From Apricaphanius iberus (taxonomy: Eukaryota; Chordata; Actinopteri; Cyprinodontiformes; Aphaniidae), in assembly GCA_028564705.1 (NCBI GenBank), contig JAPXFQ010000127.1, positions 1,426,001-1,490,000 on the forward strand: DNA of 64,000 nucleotides, read 5' to 3'. The notes beneath the pieces are model-generated. The model made no database searches. It was not told the DNA's origin and saw nothing but the letters and a program-made list of their open reading frames with translations. The translations under genes were made by a program, and so were the position numbers. Positions 21,079-42,175 of the stretch are shown piece by piece (position 1 is the first letter of the stretch; every line of letters starts with the position of its first letter).

Positions 21079-24000
21079 ACTGTACAAACACAAATGCAGG
21101 GAGCACAAATCTTTGAGTACATTCTATACAATATGTTAGTGTATAACAAACTTAGCCAGAGACAAAAACATCCACAGTCCAATGTGTTTCCAAAATAAAT
21201 CCCTCAGGCTTACCTTATAGCGCTTGGTATTACTTCTCCCTTTTATATCTCCGTAATCAAACACTCACTGATGACTAAAAAACCATGTAATACTATTATA
21301 TCACTAAAACATGGTTAAACTACATGTCCAAGTTCACAGTCATGTGGACAACATTGTGGAGAGCTCTGAACTTTAACATTAGCTTGTCTATTTTCATACT
21401 GACCACATGCTATATTAAATCTGAGTTCTGCATGTGTGTTGCTCTGCGCCTTTAAGAGACAAAATAGGACTATTTATCATATCATTAAAGGGATCTGCAA
21501 CTCCAGTCCTCAAGGGCTGATGTACAACCCCATTTCATGCTTTGTATTTTGTCCCCAAAGTCTTCTTTCTCAGGAAACGTTTTGGCATGAGATGTTTTTT
21601 GTTGTTTTTATTTTTAGTTAGTGGTAATTTTTGTGACAAAACTTTCCCAATAAAAGCCAGTTGCCGTTTAATCCTTTTTTCCCCTCATTGTTGAATCACA
21701 AATCCTGATCTTAACTGAGGCAAGTGAGATCTGTAATAAATGTGGATGAGTCTTTGATAAGCTTTTGGGGAAATTTGAAGTGGACCGGCCACTCCTGAGA
21801 AAGTTCAACAGTGTTGATGATGATTTCTCCATTTGTAGATAATGGCTCTTATTGTGGTTTGGTGCAGTCCCAAAGCCTCATAAAATGCTTTGTAATCCTT
21901 TACAGACTGATAGATCATTCTAGCTTTGTTTCTCATCTGTGCTTGATTTTCTTGTGATTAAAGTAAAATCTACTTCATGTTGGCAAACAGGTTGTTTACG
22001 TGATTTGTTGATCCTATAGTCATGGCAGTAATCAAGCTTGGATGTGGATTGTAAAATTGAAGTCGGCATTCAAAAACTTTTGTTATTCTGTCATGATTCA
22101 ACAAGGGGTGAAGTTATATATTAACCTAGGTTGTTTTGGCTGTTTTCCATTTCCAAACATTTTAACTTGCTATGTTCGATGTTAAAATGTTAAATATTTG
22201 ATACTAAATATTTAAATTTGACAAACTCAAAAGAACAAACATTATCTAGAGGGATTAATATTTCACAGTATGAGCTTTGGCAAGAAATTTGTTTTCTTCC
22301 CAACTTAAAATCATACAAAGTTAATGTCCTTACTCTAAGCATAACTCTCCTATTAAATACATATTTTAGTGAATACTTTTTATATCTTGGTTGATCAAAG
22401 AGCTACCACTTGTTTATAATCAGTAAACAGACTTTTCTACATTACAAAGTAATGTTAGAAACAGGGATACTGTGGGATGCATCTGTATCATCCTGTGTGA
22501 CATTCACCTGCAGTTTAAGCACTTCATAAGCCATTTCATAAAACAAATCGAAAACACAGAATAGAAAGGCATTGCTATTATATTGGACATTTCATCATAC
22601 ATTTGCTTTTTATAAGTTGTGCTTTTCTAATGTCATTGGAATTACTCTACATTTTAGTTAAGCATTATGTTATTTGTTTTATGAAGACATGTTCAACCAA
22701 GAAGTAGGAATACTGAAAGTATTTTTAAGACAAAAGATGCAACAGCCATCTCATGAAGGATTATGTGAATCTGTCAAAAATGCCGTGCAATGGACAGATA
22801 GTTAAGTCTTTATATTAGATTTACCATTGTTGTAGTTGCATCAGCCAAGATATACTTTATATTATTTAACCAACCAATTGTTTTTACAACATTTCAATAC
22901 TTCATTTCTTTATTCACTTTTCTAACAGGATCTTTAAAAAAAACTAAGTCTTAAAGACAAACCACAAAGATGAAATTGGCATAATTAAATTCAATTTTAT
23001 TATTCATTTTCAAACCTGTTTCCCACAGTTATGGAAACACGAGCATCACTCAGACCAGGAAGAAAATGTCAGATAAGGCTTTTTGGTGGATCTGGACATA
23101 CATAGAAGAAAAGCCTACCAAATGGAGAAACATTTTTAACAGGCAAGTTTCAAAACACCTGCGTTATTGGAAACTGCACACTCGTTTAGAGAACTGAAAA
23201 TTTATCGACTTCCAATAACCATACCTGTTCAATTCAAATTTTCACATGACGCCTTTTGGCCCCACAATATATAAAGTTATTACCTTGTGAGATTTTACTT
23301 TACATTTCCTCCCTGTATTTTCTTGTAGCAGACGTTTTACCTCTGATAACGATAGCAAACTGAAGAAAACAAAATGAAAAAAATCTATTTTTCTTGATCA
23401 GTCCTGACCAAGATGACTATTTGAGGAGATAACTGAACAGACATATTCATTTTTATGCCCACAGAGATTACTTTCAACTCCAACCTTTTTAAAAAACACT
23501 TTTACATATACCATTTACCCAGCATGGTTGTAGCTTTTAAGTTTTGCTCCATGCAAAAAAAAAATTCTAAACCCATCTAGGGTCACTGCTGTAAAGCAGG
23601 TTTAACAAATCCGGGTTAACTTTTGTTTTTTCTAGCTTAATTAAGTTAAAAAGTTGAGAACATGCCCAGAAGTATAAAAATACTTATTAGAAAAGTCAGT
23701 GACGCTTGCTGACGAAGTCGTCCCATGTGGCTGTAAAATTAAGTCAAGTTCATGTTCCGGAGGTCTATTATTTATAAAAAGTAAATATTCTTAACTACTT
23801 ACAAGTTAAATAATTAAACATTGCTGATGTATAAATTAATGCAGTTAACACTGAACACACCATGCCGATTATGCCGCATGGTCGCAGCAGCATCATGCTG
23901 TGGTGATGCCGTTCAACAGGAACAAAAATAAAGCACAAAGTGATCTGTTGAAATAATCTGCTGTGTTTTGTTAAATGAACACAATGTGGTTGGGTTTTTT

Positions 24001-25014
24001 TTTTGAGACGTGAGAAACTTTGAGGCCTTGTTTCATCAGAACGGAGCACTGCCTGATTTAAGAATCACTTCATAACGACAATTAAATGATTTATCCTGTA
24101 AAGTGTTTTTCAGACATCTTAACTAGGATTCAACATCTCATAATACAGACTTTAATACGAATATCTAACAAATGGAAATATTTAACTGATCAGGAATATT
24201 TTTATGAAATCATTCTAATGATAAATGCTCATAATCTTTACATGGAAAAACAGAAATAAAATCTGTTTTAACCTGTTTAAGTATTACCCTTAAGACGTTG
24301 TTATTGTTATTTAACCAAAATCATAAGTTCTGCTTCATAGTCCAAGACCAGAGCTCATCACATCTGACACCCTCAGTAGTGATTTTAGAGCTTAAAAAAA
24401 AAAAAAAAAATAAAAAAAAGGCCCACAGCTCACCTTAAATGTAAATGAGTTAAGGTGGAAGCTTTGATGTGACTAAAAACTGTGTATTTAAAAAAAGAAA
24501 TAACATTTGGTTTCGTAACTGCTATGTTAAAGCAGATCAAACACCGATCTAAAATCGCTGCTGACTGTTTCAGGGCTATATATTCAAAAACCTGTCTTGA
24601 TAGTGATGTTTTTCTCTGCAGTCCTCATTTGTGCTTGTACTCTGTAAACGTGCAGCAGACTCGAGAGCTGTGTGTAACAAAGTCTGAGGGGTATCTGTGC
24701 AGCTAGACGGAAGAGATGGAACCCCAGGAGGATTTTCAGCAAACTGCTAACTAATGACTTCCTAACCTATTTCACCAGTTGTCAGCTACAAATACAAAAC
24801 CCTCTCCTGATCTTGGCTGCATGACACTCTACTGACCTCTTGAGGACAAACTGGATACAGGCAGACCGTCAATTGGCAAGTGAATATATGCAGATACTTT
24901 AAAAAGAAATTACAAGATTAAGTGACCAATTAAAAACAACAACTGGGATCTGAGGTGTGGAGGCAGTGTGGGTTGAGAGGTTTTCAGGCTGATGGAAAAG
25001 CTTTGCGGTGCTCC
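21079..25014. other. Gene-poor gap between dusp13b and adk
   Basis: Four kilobases without a recognisable gene. It holds a dispersed repeat at about 21625-22130 and a short Tc1-like fragment at 23860-23940 (GCAGCAGCATCATGCTGTGG). In mammals KAT6B sits in this interval; no exon resembling a histone acetyltransferase was seen. The adk 3' UTR lies at the right end. Confidence 0.55.
21625..22130 (-). mobile_element. Dispersed DNA-transposon-like repeat
   Basis: Phrases such as TCCATTTGTAGATAATGGCT, GTTTGGTGCAGTCCCAAAGC and CTTCATGTTGGCAAACAGGT recall a repeat found in many copies in fish genomes. Family and orientation are from memory and uncertain. Confidence 0.4.
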
Positions 25015-32484
<7,470 letters not shown>

Positions 32485-34168
32485 GGCTGCTGGTACTGAG
32501 CACGTTGCAATCACCTTATGAAAAGCGGTCATGCTATCTATTAGCGTTTATTTTTACCCTGGGTGGAGACTCGCAGGTATCAATGGCTAAAGTTTCCACC
32601 GTTTTGAACTGGCATTTTAAGTTAATAATTATACACAGCAGGTTAGTTTAAATAAAACCGTAAGAAGTACATGATTTATTTTACTGTGTCTGCGTATTAA
32701 TTTCCACATTTCTCATTAAAAGCCTCACCTAGCTCAAGGGCTAGGTTTGTGGTCAAAACAATTATTTGTTGACTGAATTATAAATAATGAGCTGTGATCT
32801 AATAAATGCATTATTCTTTTACATTCTTCTCATTTACAACTGTATTTTTTTAAATTGACAATTAATTTTAATACTACCTTTTAATCTTAATCATATCATC
32901 GTTAAATCATTTAATATGCACATAATTAAGTTAAATGTTAACAAATTTAAGGTTCAAATAATGTAGGATCTGTTCAGTGTCTGTTTACATTTTCACATTT
33001 GTGTGCCCTACTCCTCCATGAAGCAAACCACAATACTAGATTCAACCGATTAACTGCAGAAAAATTGCAGACCAACCAGTTTAACCTGCATCTGGTCCAG
33101 ATGAGAGCACCACCAAGTACTTTGATTATTAAGGCTAAAAGATTATAAGAAATCTGGGATGGGGGTATGCAGCTCAGGACTATTAATTAATGCGATACAA
33201 TCTCACATAGTGATGGATCCCCTTTATATGCAGAAATGACAAGTTTTAGGTGTAACAAGTTTGTTTATAAAGCACATTTCAGCACCAAATCTATTGCTTT
33301 ACAAATAAAGAAGTACCTTGCAGTTGCAAACTAAAGGGAAGTAAGGAAAAGTTGGACTACACACTAAAATTATTGTTTTTGAGATACAAAAGCAACTAAC
33401 TACTTTAAAAGAGTTACTAAATTATTACATGTCAATGATTTTGTTAATTCCCATGCAAAAAAATGGTCCCAAGAAGAAAAGAGGCGTTTACATTCATCAG
33501 GAAAAGAAAAGGCACCTTAAAGACTATACTCAGGGCCTCAATCTCCAGACAGCGAAACGCCGGGTTGTAGCTGCCCCCAAATGGTGCCTGATTATAAAGG
33601 AGGGGAAAAAAATCTTTAAGATAGCCACTAAAGGTCAACCCTTGTTTTTCTGAGTGGGAAAAGCCTCAAAGAAATACTTAATAAGTTACTAAAATTACCT
33701 AGACTTCATTTTGCGACTTTGACAAATTTTACTCAGTTGTGTTTACGTGGGCAAACATCTGCAGGCGTCTCCGTCAAATCTTGTCATCACAATCAGCTGC
33801 AGTTAGCAGGTAAACTTTGTACAATCCGACAACGTTCATTTTATTTCATTCTGTTCAAAGCTCCCGAGTAGTTACAGTATTCGTACGCGTCCGGTTGTTT
33901 TATTTTATTTTATTTGTTAGAGTAAAGTTGGTAAAAATGCGCGAAGCGTCCAGAGTCACAGAGCAAACCAGAGCGTGAAGTCAACTGATGTGAAAGTTAA
34001 TTTTACAGACTTGCAGGAAGTAAATGTGGCAAACAATTTGATTTGACATAACATGTTGCTTTTATTATTTTGATGATTTTGCTTTAAAATACTGAGAGTT
34101 ATGTTTGTTAATCTAGTGGTACTTTTTTATTTATTTATTTTTTTGTCTGCTACATTTTTTTCCCCCAG
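32485..34168. promoter_or_regulatory. Divergent adk / ap3m1 promoter region
   Basis: The two start codons lie 1.7 kb apart and point away from each other, so both promoters should sit here. A likely non-coding first exon of ap3m1 ends with AGCAG followed by GTAAAC at 33810, and a strong acceptor (polypyrimidine then CAG, ending 34168) precedes the coding exon. No TATA box was identified with confidence. No open frame here resembles a known protein. Placement of transcription starts is inference. Confidence 0.5.
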
Positions 34169-34210
34169 TAGCAGACCAACAACAAACACCTCATCCTTGT
34201 TCCAGCTGAG

Positions 34211-37200
34211 ATGATCCACAGCCTGTTTCTGATCAGCCACTCAGGAGACATCTTCCTGGAGAAACACTGGAAGAGTGTCATTAGCAGGAGTGTGTGTGAC
34301 TACTTTCTAGAGGCCAAAGAGAAGGCGGGGGAACCCGAGAATGTGGCCCCTGTGCTCCAGACCCCACACCACTACCTCATCTCTGTCTACAGAGGCAAAC
34401 TCTTCTTCCTCTCAGTTACGCAGACTGAGGTCCCCCCTCTCTTTGTCATCGAGTTCCTGCACAGGCTTGCAGACACTTTTCAGGTGCGAATTTAAGCTGT
34501 CTTGTTGAAAATTGTATTTGAAAGTTATTTCCATAAACTGTGGCTCATATTAGTTGACATTAGACTTTTGCCATTTATCAGTTAACTTTTGGGTATAAAG
34601 AGTTTGTGAAAGGTTTTGGTTTTCGCAGTGTTGTTAATACAGTTTAATGTCATTTTAATGGGACGCTTTACCAGAGTTATCGATATATTTTATTTTGGCT
34701 GCTGCTACACACTGCCTGGCAGGTGGTTTTAGGAAGGCTTTTTCGCTTACAGTAAATCAAAAAAAAAAACTGGTCACCAAGATGCAGACAACCATGCTGA
34801 GGAAACTAAAAGAGTGCCAACCATCACTCATTAAAGTAACACTTTAAAACCACAGTTGAAAGTTACCAGTTGCATTTTTATTAAGACAAATTAATCTACT
34901 GATAACAATTTGTTGTACTCAGTGTTTTTTTATGAAGAGCGGAACAGCTAAACACTATTATTCTAACACAATACACGTTTGAAAACTACAAAGTTTAGCC
35001 AATATTCCTATCTTCAAAATGATAAAAAATGCATCATATAGAGAATAGTGATATAAATGTAATAAGCAATGTGTTATTTTTGCAGCAATATGAATAGTTG
35101 TTGCTCTTTAAAAAAAAATTGGATTGGTATTGGATTTAGATGTGTAATAACCTCAATTTGAAAACACCATGGTATAACTGGGTTTTCACAACAACAAAAA
35201 AAGATCTGAATACTTTTATTTTCAATGTAAAAACAGTGTTTATTCTTCCTGCAGCTAAATTAATATACTTATTTATTTACATACAAAGTTATAAACCCTT
35301 AGCTGGCTGGTGAGCTTTATCAGTCAATCAGATTTCTTTCATAGAGCACTTTTTATACTCGGGTGTAACAAAGTGCCTTTAGGAATATTTAAAAACAGAT
35401 GGACTGACATAAAATAAATAACATATTATACAAGATAAATTCAGTTAAGTAAGATAAGAAAATTCGTAAAGATGGTAAAATAAAATGAACAGAAATAAAA
35501 AAAGATGCATATTTAATTTATATTAAATAAAAAAATACATAAATAATTAAAAACAAAAATACAAATACAAATAATAAAGCTTAAATTTATTAGAAATGGT
35601 GATTCATATCAGTTAGAACCCTGATTGATTAAATGAATGTATTTTTAGTTTGCTTTTTAAAACATGGTCACACTCAGCTGCACTTCACTTCCGTACGTAC
35701 AAATAGTCTCTTCAGGGACATTGGGTTTTCTCCGGCATTTAGGGCCAAATCATTGTATTGCATGCAGAGGAAAACTGATTGGAATCATGTGCACGGGGTT
35801 CTACTCATGAGGCACGAAATAGTTTTGTTGTGCAATTCTCTGCGTTTCAGTGAAGCATTGTTTAGGTGTGGATACAGGAATTGTTCTGCAAATGATATGG
35901 AAAAAATAAAAACATATCTTCCATTAGGACCCAAAATAAAAAAACAAAAAAAACAGACAAAAAATAAAATAACTAGCAATATTCCTTTGCAGAACCAGCT
36001 CCAATCTTAATCTAAAAAGAAACCTGTCACAGTTCATTTTCTGTTTTGCAAGTAAAACATTTTACATGTTAATCCCTGGTGCCCAGGGGGCTTAATTGGT
36101 CACAGTGAAACATTTTTTTCTATCAACAGGATTACTTTGGAGAATGCTCAGAGTGCGTGATCAAGGAGAACACGGTGACCGTTTACGAGCTGCTGGAGGA
36201 GATGCTGGACAACGGGTTTCCTCTGGCAACAGAGTCCAACGTTCTCAAGGAGATGATAAGGCCTCCGACCATCCTGCGGTCGGTCGTCAATACGCTCACA
36301 GGTAATCAGAGGTCAGCTGAGGCGGCAAACACCAAACTATAGGGAAAATCTTTATTCTTAAATGGATTGGACTGTGTTTGTTTCAGGAGGCAGCAATTTA
36401 GGGGGAACATTGCCTACAGGCCAGTTGTCTAATGTTCCATGGAGGCGAGCTGGTGTGAAATACACCAATAATGAGGCTTACTTTGATGTAATAGAGGAAA
36501 TCGATGCCATTCTGGACAAATCGGGTAAAAAAAAAAACAGCTTATTATATTAAAATAACCCCCTAACTTTATTATATTATAAAATATATTTATTTTTATG
36601 TATTTCGGAATATAATAAGTATTGTGTCTTCTCCAGGTTCGACTGTATTTGCAGAGATTCAGGGTGTGATTGAGGCCTGTGTGAAGCTGTCTGGGATGCC
36701 CGATCTCACCCTGTCCTTCATGGTGGGCCCATTTTCTTTCAGCATAAATAAGTGATTAAATTGTTATATTTATCGCAGTATATTATTAACTCACAGTTTT
36801 TGATGCTTATTTAATTTTTTTAAAGAATCCTCGGCTACTGGATGACGTGAGCTTCCACCCGTGTGTGCGTTTTAAGCGCTGGGAGTCGGAGCGCGTCTTG
36901 TCTTTCATCCCGCCAGATGGGAACTTTCAGCTCATGTCGTATCATGTCAGCTCTCAAAAGTAAGCACAGACGTCTCTGTTACACTGGGCCTTGCAAAACC
37001 ATCCATCTTCTTCCACATTTTGTCACAAACTCCAATATTTTTACGTGGTGCACCAGTAAGAGTGGATTATTGTGAAGTGGAAAGAAAAATTTTATAAATA
37101 AAATTCTGTTGAGTGTGAGCTCTCCCTGAGTCAATACTTCATTGAATCACCTTTTGTCAAAATGATCCAAATATTTGTGGACTGTCCAGCTTTGAACATC

Positions 37201-38064
37201 TAGAGGCTTTAATTTCTGTTTTTTCCCTTCAAGCTCTTTGAGGTTGGATGGAGAGCGTCTGTAAACATCAATTTTAAAGTTTTGCCCTGTATTTAACCCC
37301 ATCTACCACCTTACACAGTTAAAGTTGGCCAAAAAGTTCACCTAACTTAATTAAAGGGTAGTAAAGCAGGGTTAGCGTATTTGCACATCATCTCTTTTAG
37401 ATTTTAATTGGTAACAAAATGACTTATTTTATGTTGGTACATCATGACAATCCCAATCAAACATTGAAGTTTGCAGTTTTAATATGATCAAATGTAGAAA
37501 AAACAAAATTCAGTGGGGGTGTGAATATATTTTTGATATGCTTTGTATTTAATTTTTTGTCTCATTTAAATGAAACACTGCTGGTCATCAGATTTATTTT
37601 TTTGTTATTAACAAAACTGGGAACATTAGATTGGTTCAGTGTAGAATTATTAGTAGGTTGTTCCTCATAAATGGTTTGAGTGTATTGTAAAAAAGCTTTT
37701 TCTCATAATATATTTTTATGTGTAACTCCAGTAGAGATCCTGGTGATATTTCTGCAGCTAACAACACAAGTCCACTCTTGTTACTGACTGAGGCCTCCTC
37801 TGTGTCTGTTTCCTGTCTAAGTCTCGTAGCCATCCCAGTATACGTGAAGCAGAACATCAGCTTCTTGGAGTCGGGTTCTTGTGGTCGTCTGGACATCACA
37901 ATTGGTCCCAAGCAGACCATGGGGAAGATGGTGGAGGGATTGATGGTCACTATTCCAATGCCTAAATCTGTGCTCAGTGTTAATCTCGCAGCCTCACAGG
38001 GAACCTACACTTTTGACATGGCAACCAAGGTAATCAGCTGCTCGTTTTTTTTTTTTTTTTGACA

Positions 38065-38096
<32 letters not shown>

Positions 38097-40913
38097 AGTT
38101 TAAACAGCTCTGATCTTTAAGTTGAGTACAAATATTTAGTGTACTTCTTGATGAGACACCACATAAAGATTTTTTTTTTTAGAACTATAACACCTGACAT
38201 CATATTTTGTGGCATTCCTAATAATTCCTGCTAAATACATGTAACAGATATTAATTATGTTATTTTTTTTAACTAGACTTTTCTTATTGTGTTTGGGGAC
38301 TGGGGTAAAAGTATGACATGAAACAGAAGCCTGGTTCCCCAGTCTGCTTTTTACAATAGGAAACACAGGAGTGCAGGTAATTAAAGTGATACAGATGCTT
38401 GTTGATCTGAAGTCAGCAATAACTACAGAAAAGTATCCACTCACTCACTTTATATCTACAATCAGAGTGATAACTGGATTGTGTTAAACAACTGGAACAA
38501 ACAAGGCATGATATACTGTATTGGAGTGGGTGTTTGGTAGGAGGGAAAGCTAAAAACCATCATCTGTCCTGCTATCATAAACCTACATATGCAAAGGTGG
38601 GCAAATTCTAATGGGATTTTTACAATACCTATGTTGTTTGGGATGGGAAAAGATTAACCATTTTAACAATAAATGCTGTGAGTGAGTTAGGTGAAACAAT
38701 GGATGAGTATGCTGATAAAGCACCACATGCCTTCTATTAAGTAGGAGGGTGGGACAGATGCATTTGTCCTGGTTCTCCCGCAGAGGCCTTGGGAACATTG
38801 TTAGAGCTCTTTTATTTTTACTTATTTTATAGTGAAAATCAATGATCTCTACCTAAAGGATGAGTTTTTTTTCTCAGTAAATAAATGCACTCTAATTAAA
38901 GCCTTGTTTTTTTATTTTATTTTTTTTAAGTTTCAGAATGATATTATCCTGCTGCAATGAAAAAGGAATATTTCTAAATGCATTTTACACATCTTTGCAG
39001 GTGGTGCTAGTAATTTTGGAGGACACTGAAACATTACGAAAAATTTATTAATGGCTTCTCTGAGACGCTATTTAAACTAGGTGGTGAGAAAACGAGCAGC
39101 ATTTTGTAGTATAATTATCCTGACCTTAAGCATATGTTCTGTGGTAGGAGCTGGTTTGGGACATCGGGAAACTTAACCCCCAGAAGCTCCCGAACCTGCG
39201 AGGAAGCATCAGCGTGCAGACGGGCGCCCCAAAGCCTGAAGAGAACCCGTCAATCAACATTGATCTGAAGATACAACAACTGGCCATATCAGGTAACGCT
39301 TAAAGACCAGCGGAATATAAAATTGAGCTTTTATCAAAGTCTGGTTTGACATTTTTATCTCTCTAAATGGTGAAGAAACATTGTAGACAAATTTCTGTGC
39401 CCTCTGGAAGAAAATTAATTCTTTGTACATAATTTCCAGGTTGAAAAAAGTAAAGTATCTTGTTTAAAAGTTCCTCCATATGACTCTCAATTTGTCCCTC
39501 CCTCTTTCTTGGGTTCGGTTTTTGCGCATTTCATTTCTAAAGCCTGACTACTTTAGATTTAATCTGCAAAAATCTGCAGCAAACCGTTGTTTAATCTTTT
39601 AAAATGGGCTAAAAGGACTGAAAACCTTAAAAAATAGGAGAAAAATATATTAATAAACAATGAAGTGTTTTTAAAAAAAATGCTTTTGTTTTGTAATGAA
39701 TAATTTTATGTATATGTATTCTCTTGAGAGTAGTTTAAAACTATCGTTGCTCAAATTTGTGCATACTTTTATGTTTTAAGGATTTTCAGTTTGGATGTTA
39801 ATCCTTAAGAGATTGGGGAATTTTATTTTTTAAGTTGTTTTAGCTGTATTGAATCCCTTTAGTTTAAAATTATATGTATATTGTTTGTAGAATTATCCTC
39901 TTAATTCTGTAAATCAGCCTAACTTTTCCAAGCTCAGCAAATCTTTAAACAAATTACCTATTGAAAACCATTTTGATCCAAATGTATCTTATTATAAACT
40001 AACATGATCCTTAATTTAGGGATGCACCGATACGGGTATCGGGGTTAATACCGTTCTTTTATACTGTATTCGTTTAAGTTAACAGATACTATGAACCGAT
40101 ACTCTAAATGTGGAAACTGTGCAATTATTTAATAGGAAATGTTTATTTTTCCCTTTAAATTTTAGTTTTGTGGTCATTTTTATCTTTTTTTTAATATCAA
40201 ATTCACATCATTTGTTGTAACAACCAGAGAAGACAATAAAACTTGTCTTCCACTTCACTGCATTTTTGTGTGTGTGTGTGGTAGAAGTTTCGGTATTGGT
40301 ACTCTGTATGGGTAAATATTTTAATCCATGTATCGGTATCATATTTATTTTTAAAAAGTAGTATCGTTGCATCCCTACCATAATTTATTGTATATTCTGT
40401 TTGTTTTGTTAATTTCTGGTTAAACAGTGGAGCTATGAAAAAACTCTGGCCTTAAAGGTTTGAAATCCCTAAAGTAGAATCAATAACAGATATGAATGTT
40501 TCAGGTTTAGGTAGGTCTAAAAGATGGACTTATTTTAAACATCAACACACAATATTTTGTTGCAAAGTTTAGGAATCTTTTTTTTTCTTCTGGGACTTGG
40601 AAAAAAATATGCATCAGAATCAGTTTTGCTGTCATCGCTTAATTATCTCAGGCACTAATAAGCAAACAGTCATTTAAAAATGTTTTATGGAAATGATTAT
40701 AGGATTTTAAATGACCTCATAATGACTGTAGGAGTAAATTGGTGTTGATGAATGTTCATTGGTGTCTCTGTTTCGTCATCGCTGAACTGGTGTCTCCCTC
40801 TCTTTTTGTCAGGTCTCAAAGTCAGTCGTCTGGACATGTTTGGAGAGAGGTACAAACCATTTAAAGGAGTCAAATATCTGACTAAAGCGGGAAAATTCCA
40901 GGTCCGAACCTGA
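34211..40913 (+). CDS. ap3m1: AP-3 complex subunit mu-1
   Basis: Eight coding exons: 34211-34483, 36130-36301, 36387-36524, 36637-36722, 36826-36959, 37822-38029, 39148-39292, 40813-40913 (stop TGA). They sum to exactly 418 residues, the length of human AP3M1. The longin-like N-terminal domain begins MIHSLFLISHSGDIFLEKHW. The mu homology domain starts near PWRRAGVKYTNNEAYFDV and includes NPRLLDDVSFHPCVRFKRWE, LVAIPVYVKQNI and the C-terminus GVKYLTKAGKFQVRT. Family knowledge: AP-3 sorts cargo bearing YxxPhi signals from endosomes to lysosome-related organelles and synaptic vesicles; the mu chain binds the signal. Intron 5 holds a Tc1-like relic and intron 7 a 361-bp hAT element. A 3' UTR of about 1.1 kb ends at AATAAA 42018-42023. 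Confidence 0.97.
36982..37560. mobile_element. Short Tc1-like non-autonomous element in ap3m1 intron 5
   Basis: The left end GGGCCTTGCAAAACCATCCA resembles the CCTTGCAAAAGTATTCATACC end of the relics at 47178 and 59673. The right part GTGTGAATATATTTTTGATA is roughly inverted to it. About 570 bp with no transposase seen. Confidence 0.5.
38064..38096. repeat. TA dinucleotide repeat
   Basis: Mostly uninterrupted ATAT run in ap3m1 intron 6. Confidence 0.85.
40017..40377 (+). mobile_element. Small non-autonomous hAT element (361 bp)
   Basis: TAGGGATGCACCGATACGGG at the left and GTATCGTTGCATCCCTA at the right, with flanks ccttaatt and ccataatt (seven of eight identical). Same family as 7930-8301, including an internal TTGTTGTAACAA word. 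In ap3m1 intron 7. Confidence 0.85.
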
Positions 40914-42017
40914 GTGAGGGTGAAAAGGTCAGCGTTGCGATGTACCAAACAGCGAGCAGAGGTTACCACACTGCCGAGCCAGCGACAAGTCTTATATATC
41001 CAAACCTGCATTGTCAATAATGAAAACCTCTGCATTCTAACAACTATTTTTTATACCACGCAAACCATGTTTGTGTTTTAGATCTAGATGACTGAGTAAC
41101 TTTGGCCTGTAAAGGAAAGCTTTAATATAAATGGGATTTCTGTTTAATAATTGGTTTAAATGTGCTGCATCATATGGAAAATTTTCTATTTCTTCAATCA
41201 CTTGACGTATATGCATGTCTATTTCTTTATCTAACAAGCTGAAAATGTTGCAGAAGGGGAATATTTCAGCTTAAAAAAAAAAAAAAAACCTGCTTATATG
41301 CAACTCTCTGCCTTGCTTTAGATGACAACTCTGCACCTGAACAACACAATATGTATGCTGCCTGAGAGTATGAAGGAATGCCTTTGAAAATGTTTTAACG
41401 TAATACAAGAGAGCCCATTTTCTTTTGTTTATTTCAGATGAATTTATTTTTGGGAAAATGTATTTAATGCCTACTTTGTGAATGGTTGTATTGCAAATAT
41501 TTTTGGACACATTCAGCATTTATTTCAGTGGCCTTGTAAGAGCAGTTCTAAGAGCTCTTTAAAGCACACACTACATCACAAGATGTATCTTTAGGAGACT
41601 TGAGAGAAGTATGTAAAACAAAAAGAAATGTTAAGGTACATTGTTTGGTGTGACATTGGGATGGTAAAGCTCTAATTCAGGTATTTTTTGGGAGTAACTT
41701 TAGAAACTTCATATGATCTTGAATGCAACTGGTTTTTTTTAGCACAGAAGTTTTATCCTGTGGTATATAAAAAAATCCTATTTAATAAAATAATGTAAGA
41801 ACCTGTAAACCAGATGCCTTATTATACAATCTTTAAAATCCTTTATGTTTTTTGTTGTCTTTGTATCCAAGCTGCCAGATTTGCCTTACATTTGAAGATC
41901 CTTTTTGTGTGCATTTGTACTCTGCATTTTTCAAGGCATCTTTGTCTCAACTTTTATCCCAATATTTAAAGAGGATATTAGTTCAAAGCTCAATGTTTAT
42001 AATTATGAAGCAAATCT

Positions 42018-42023
42018 AATAAA
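42018..42023 (+). terminator. Poly-A signal of ap3m1
   Basis: AATAAA 1.1 kb after the stop, the last good signal before the oppositely oriented vcl signal. Confidence 0.55.
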
Positions 42024-42169
42024 TTACCTTATTATCAAGTGCCACAAGTAACAGTGTATTTGTTTTTGTTTGTTAAAATGACTTCTCGTTTGAATGTATT
42101 TTCTGAAAAGCAGCTAATGCTTCTGTTCAGAGAAAAGAAATGAAAGTAGACTCTTGTTTCATCATAGTC

Positions 42170-42175
42170 TTTATT
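42170..42175 (-). terminator. Poly-A signal of vcl
   Basis: TTTATT on plus is AATAAA on minus, 2.0 kb past the vcl stop. A long 3' UTR fits vertebrate vinculin. Confidence 0.55.

Noticed and set aside
35633..36010. 125-residue open frame in ap3m1 intron 1
   Set aside because: No domain, lysine-rich end from A-runs, lies wholly within an intron with well supported splice sites on both sides.
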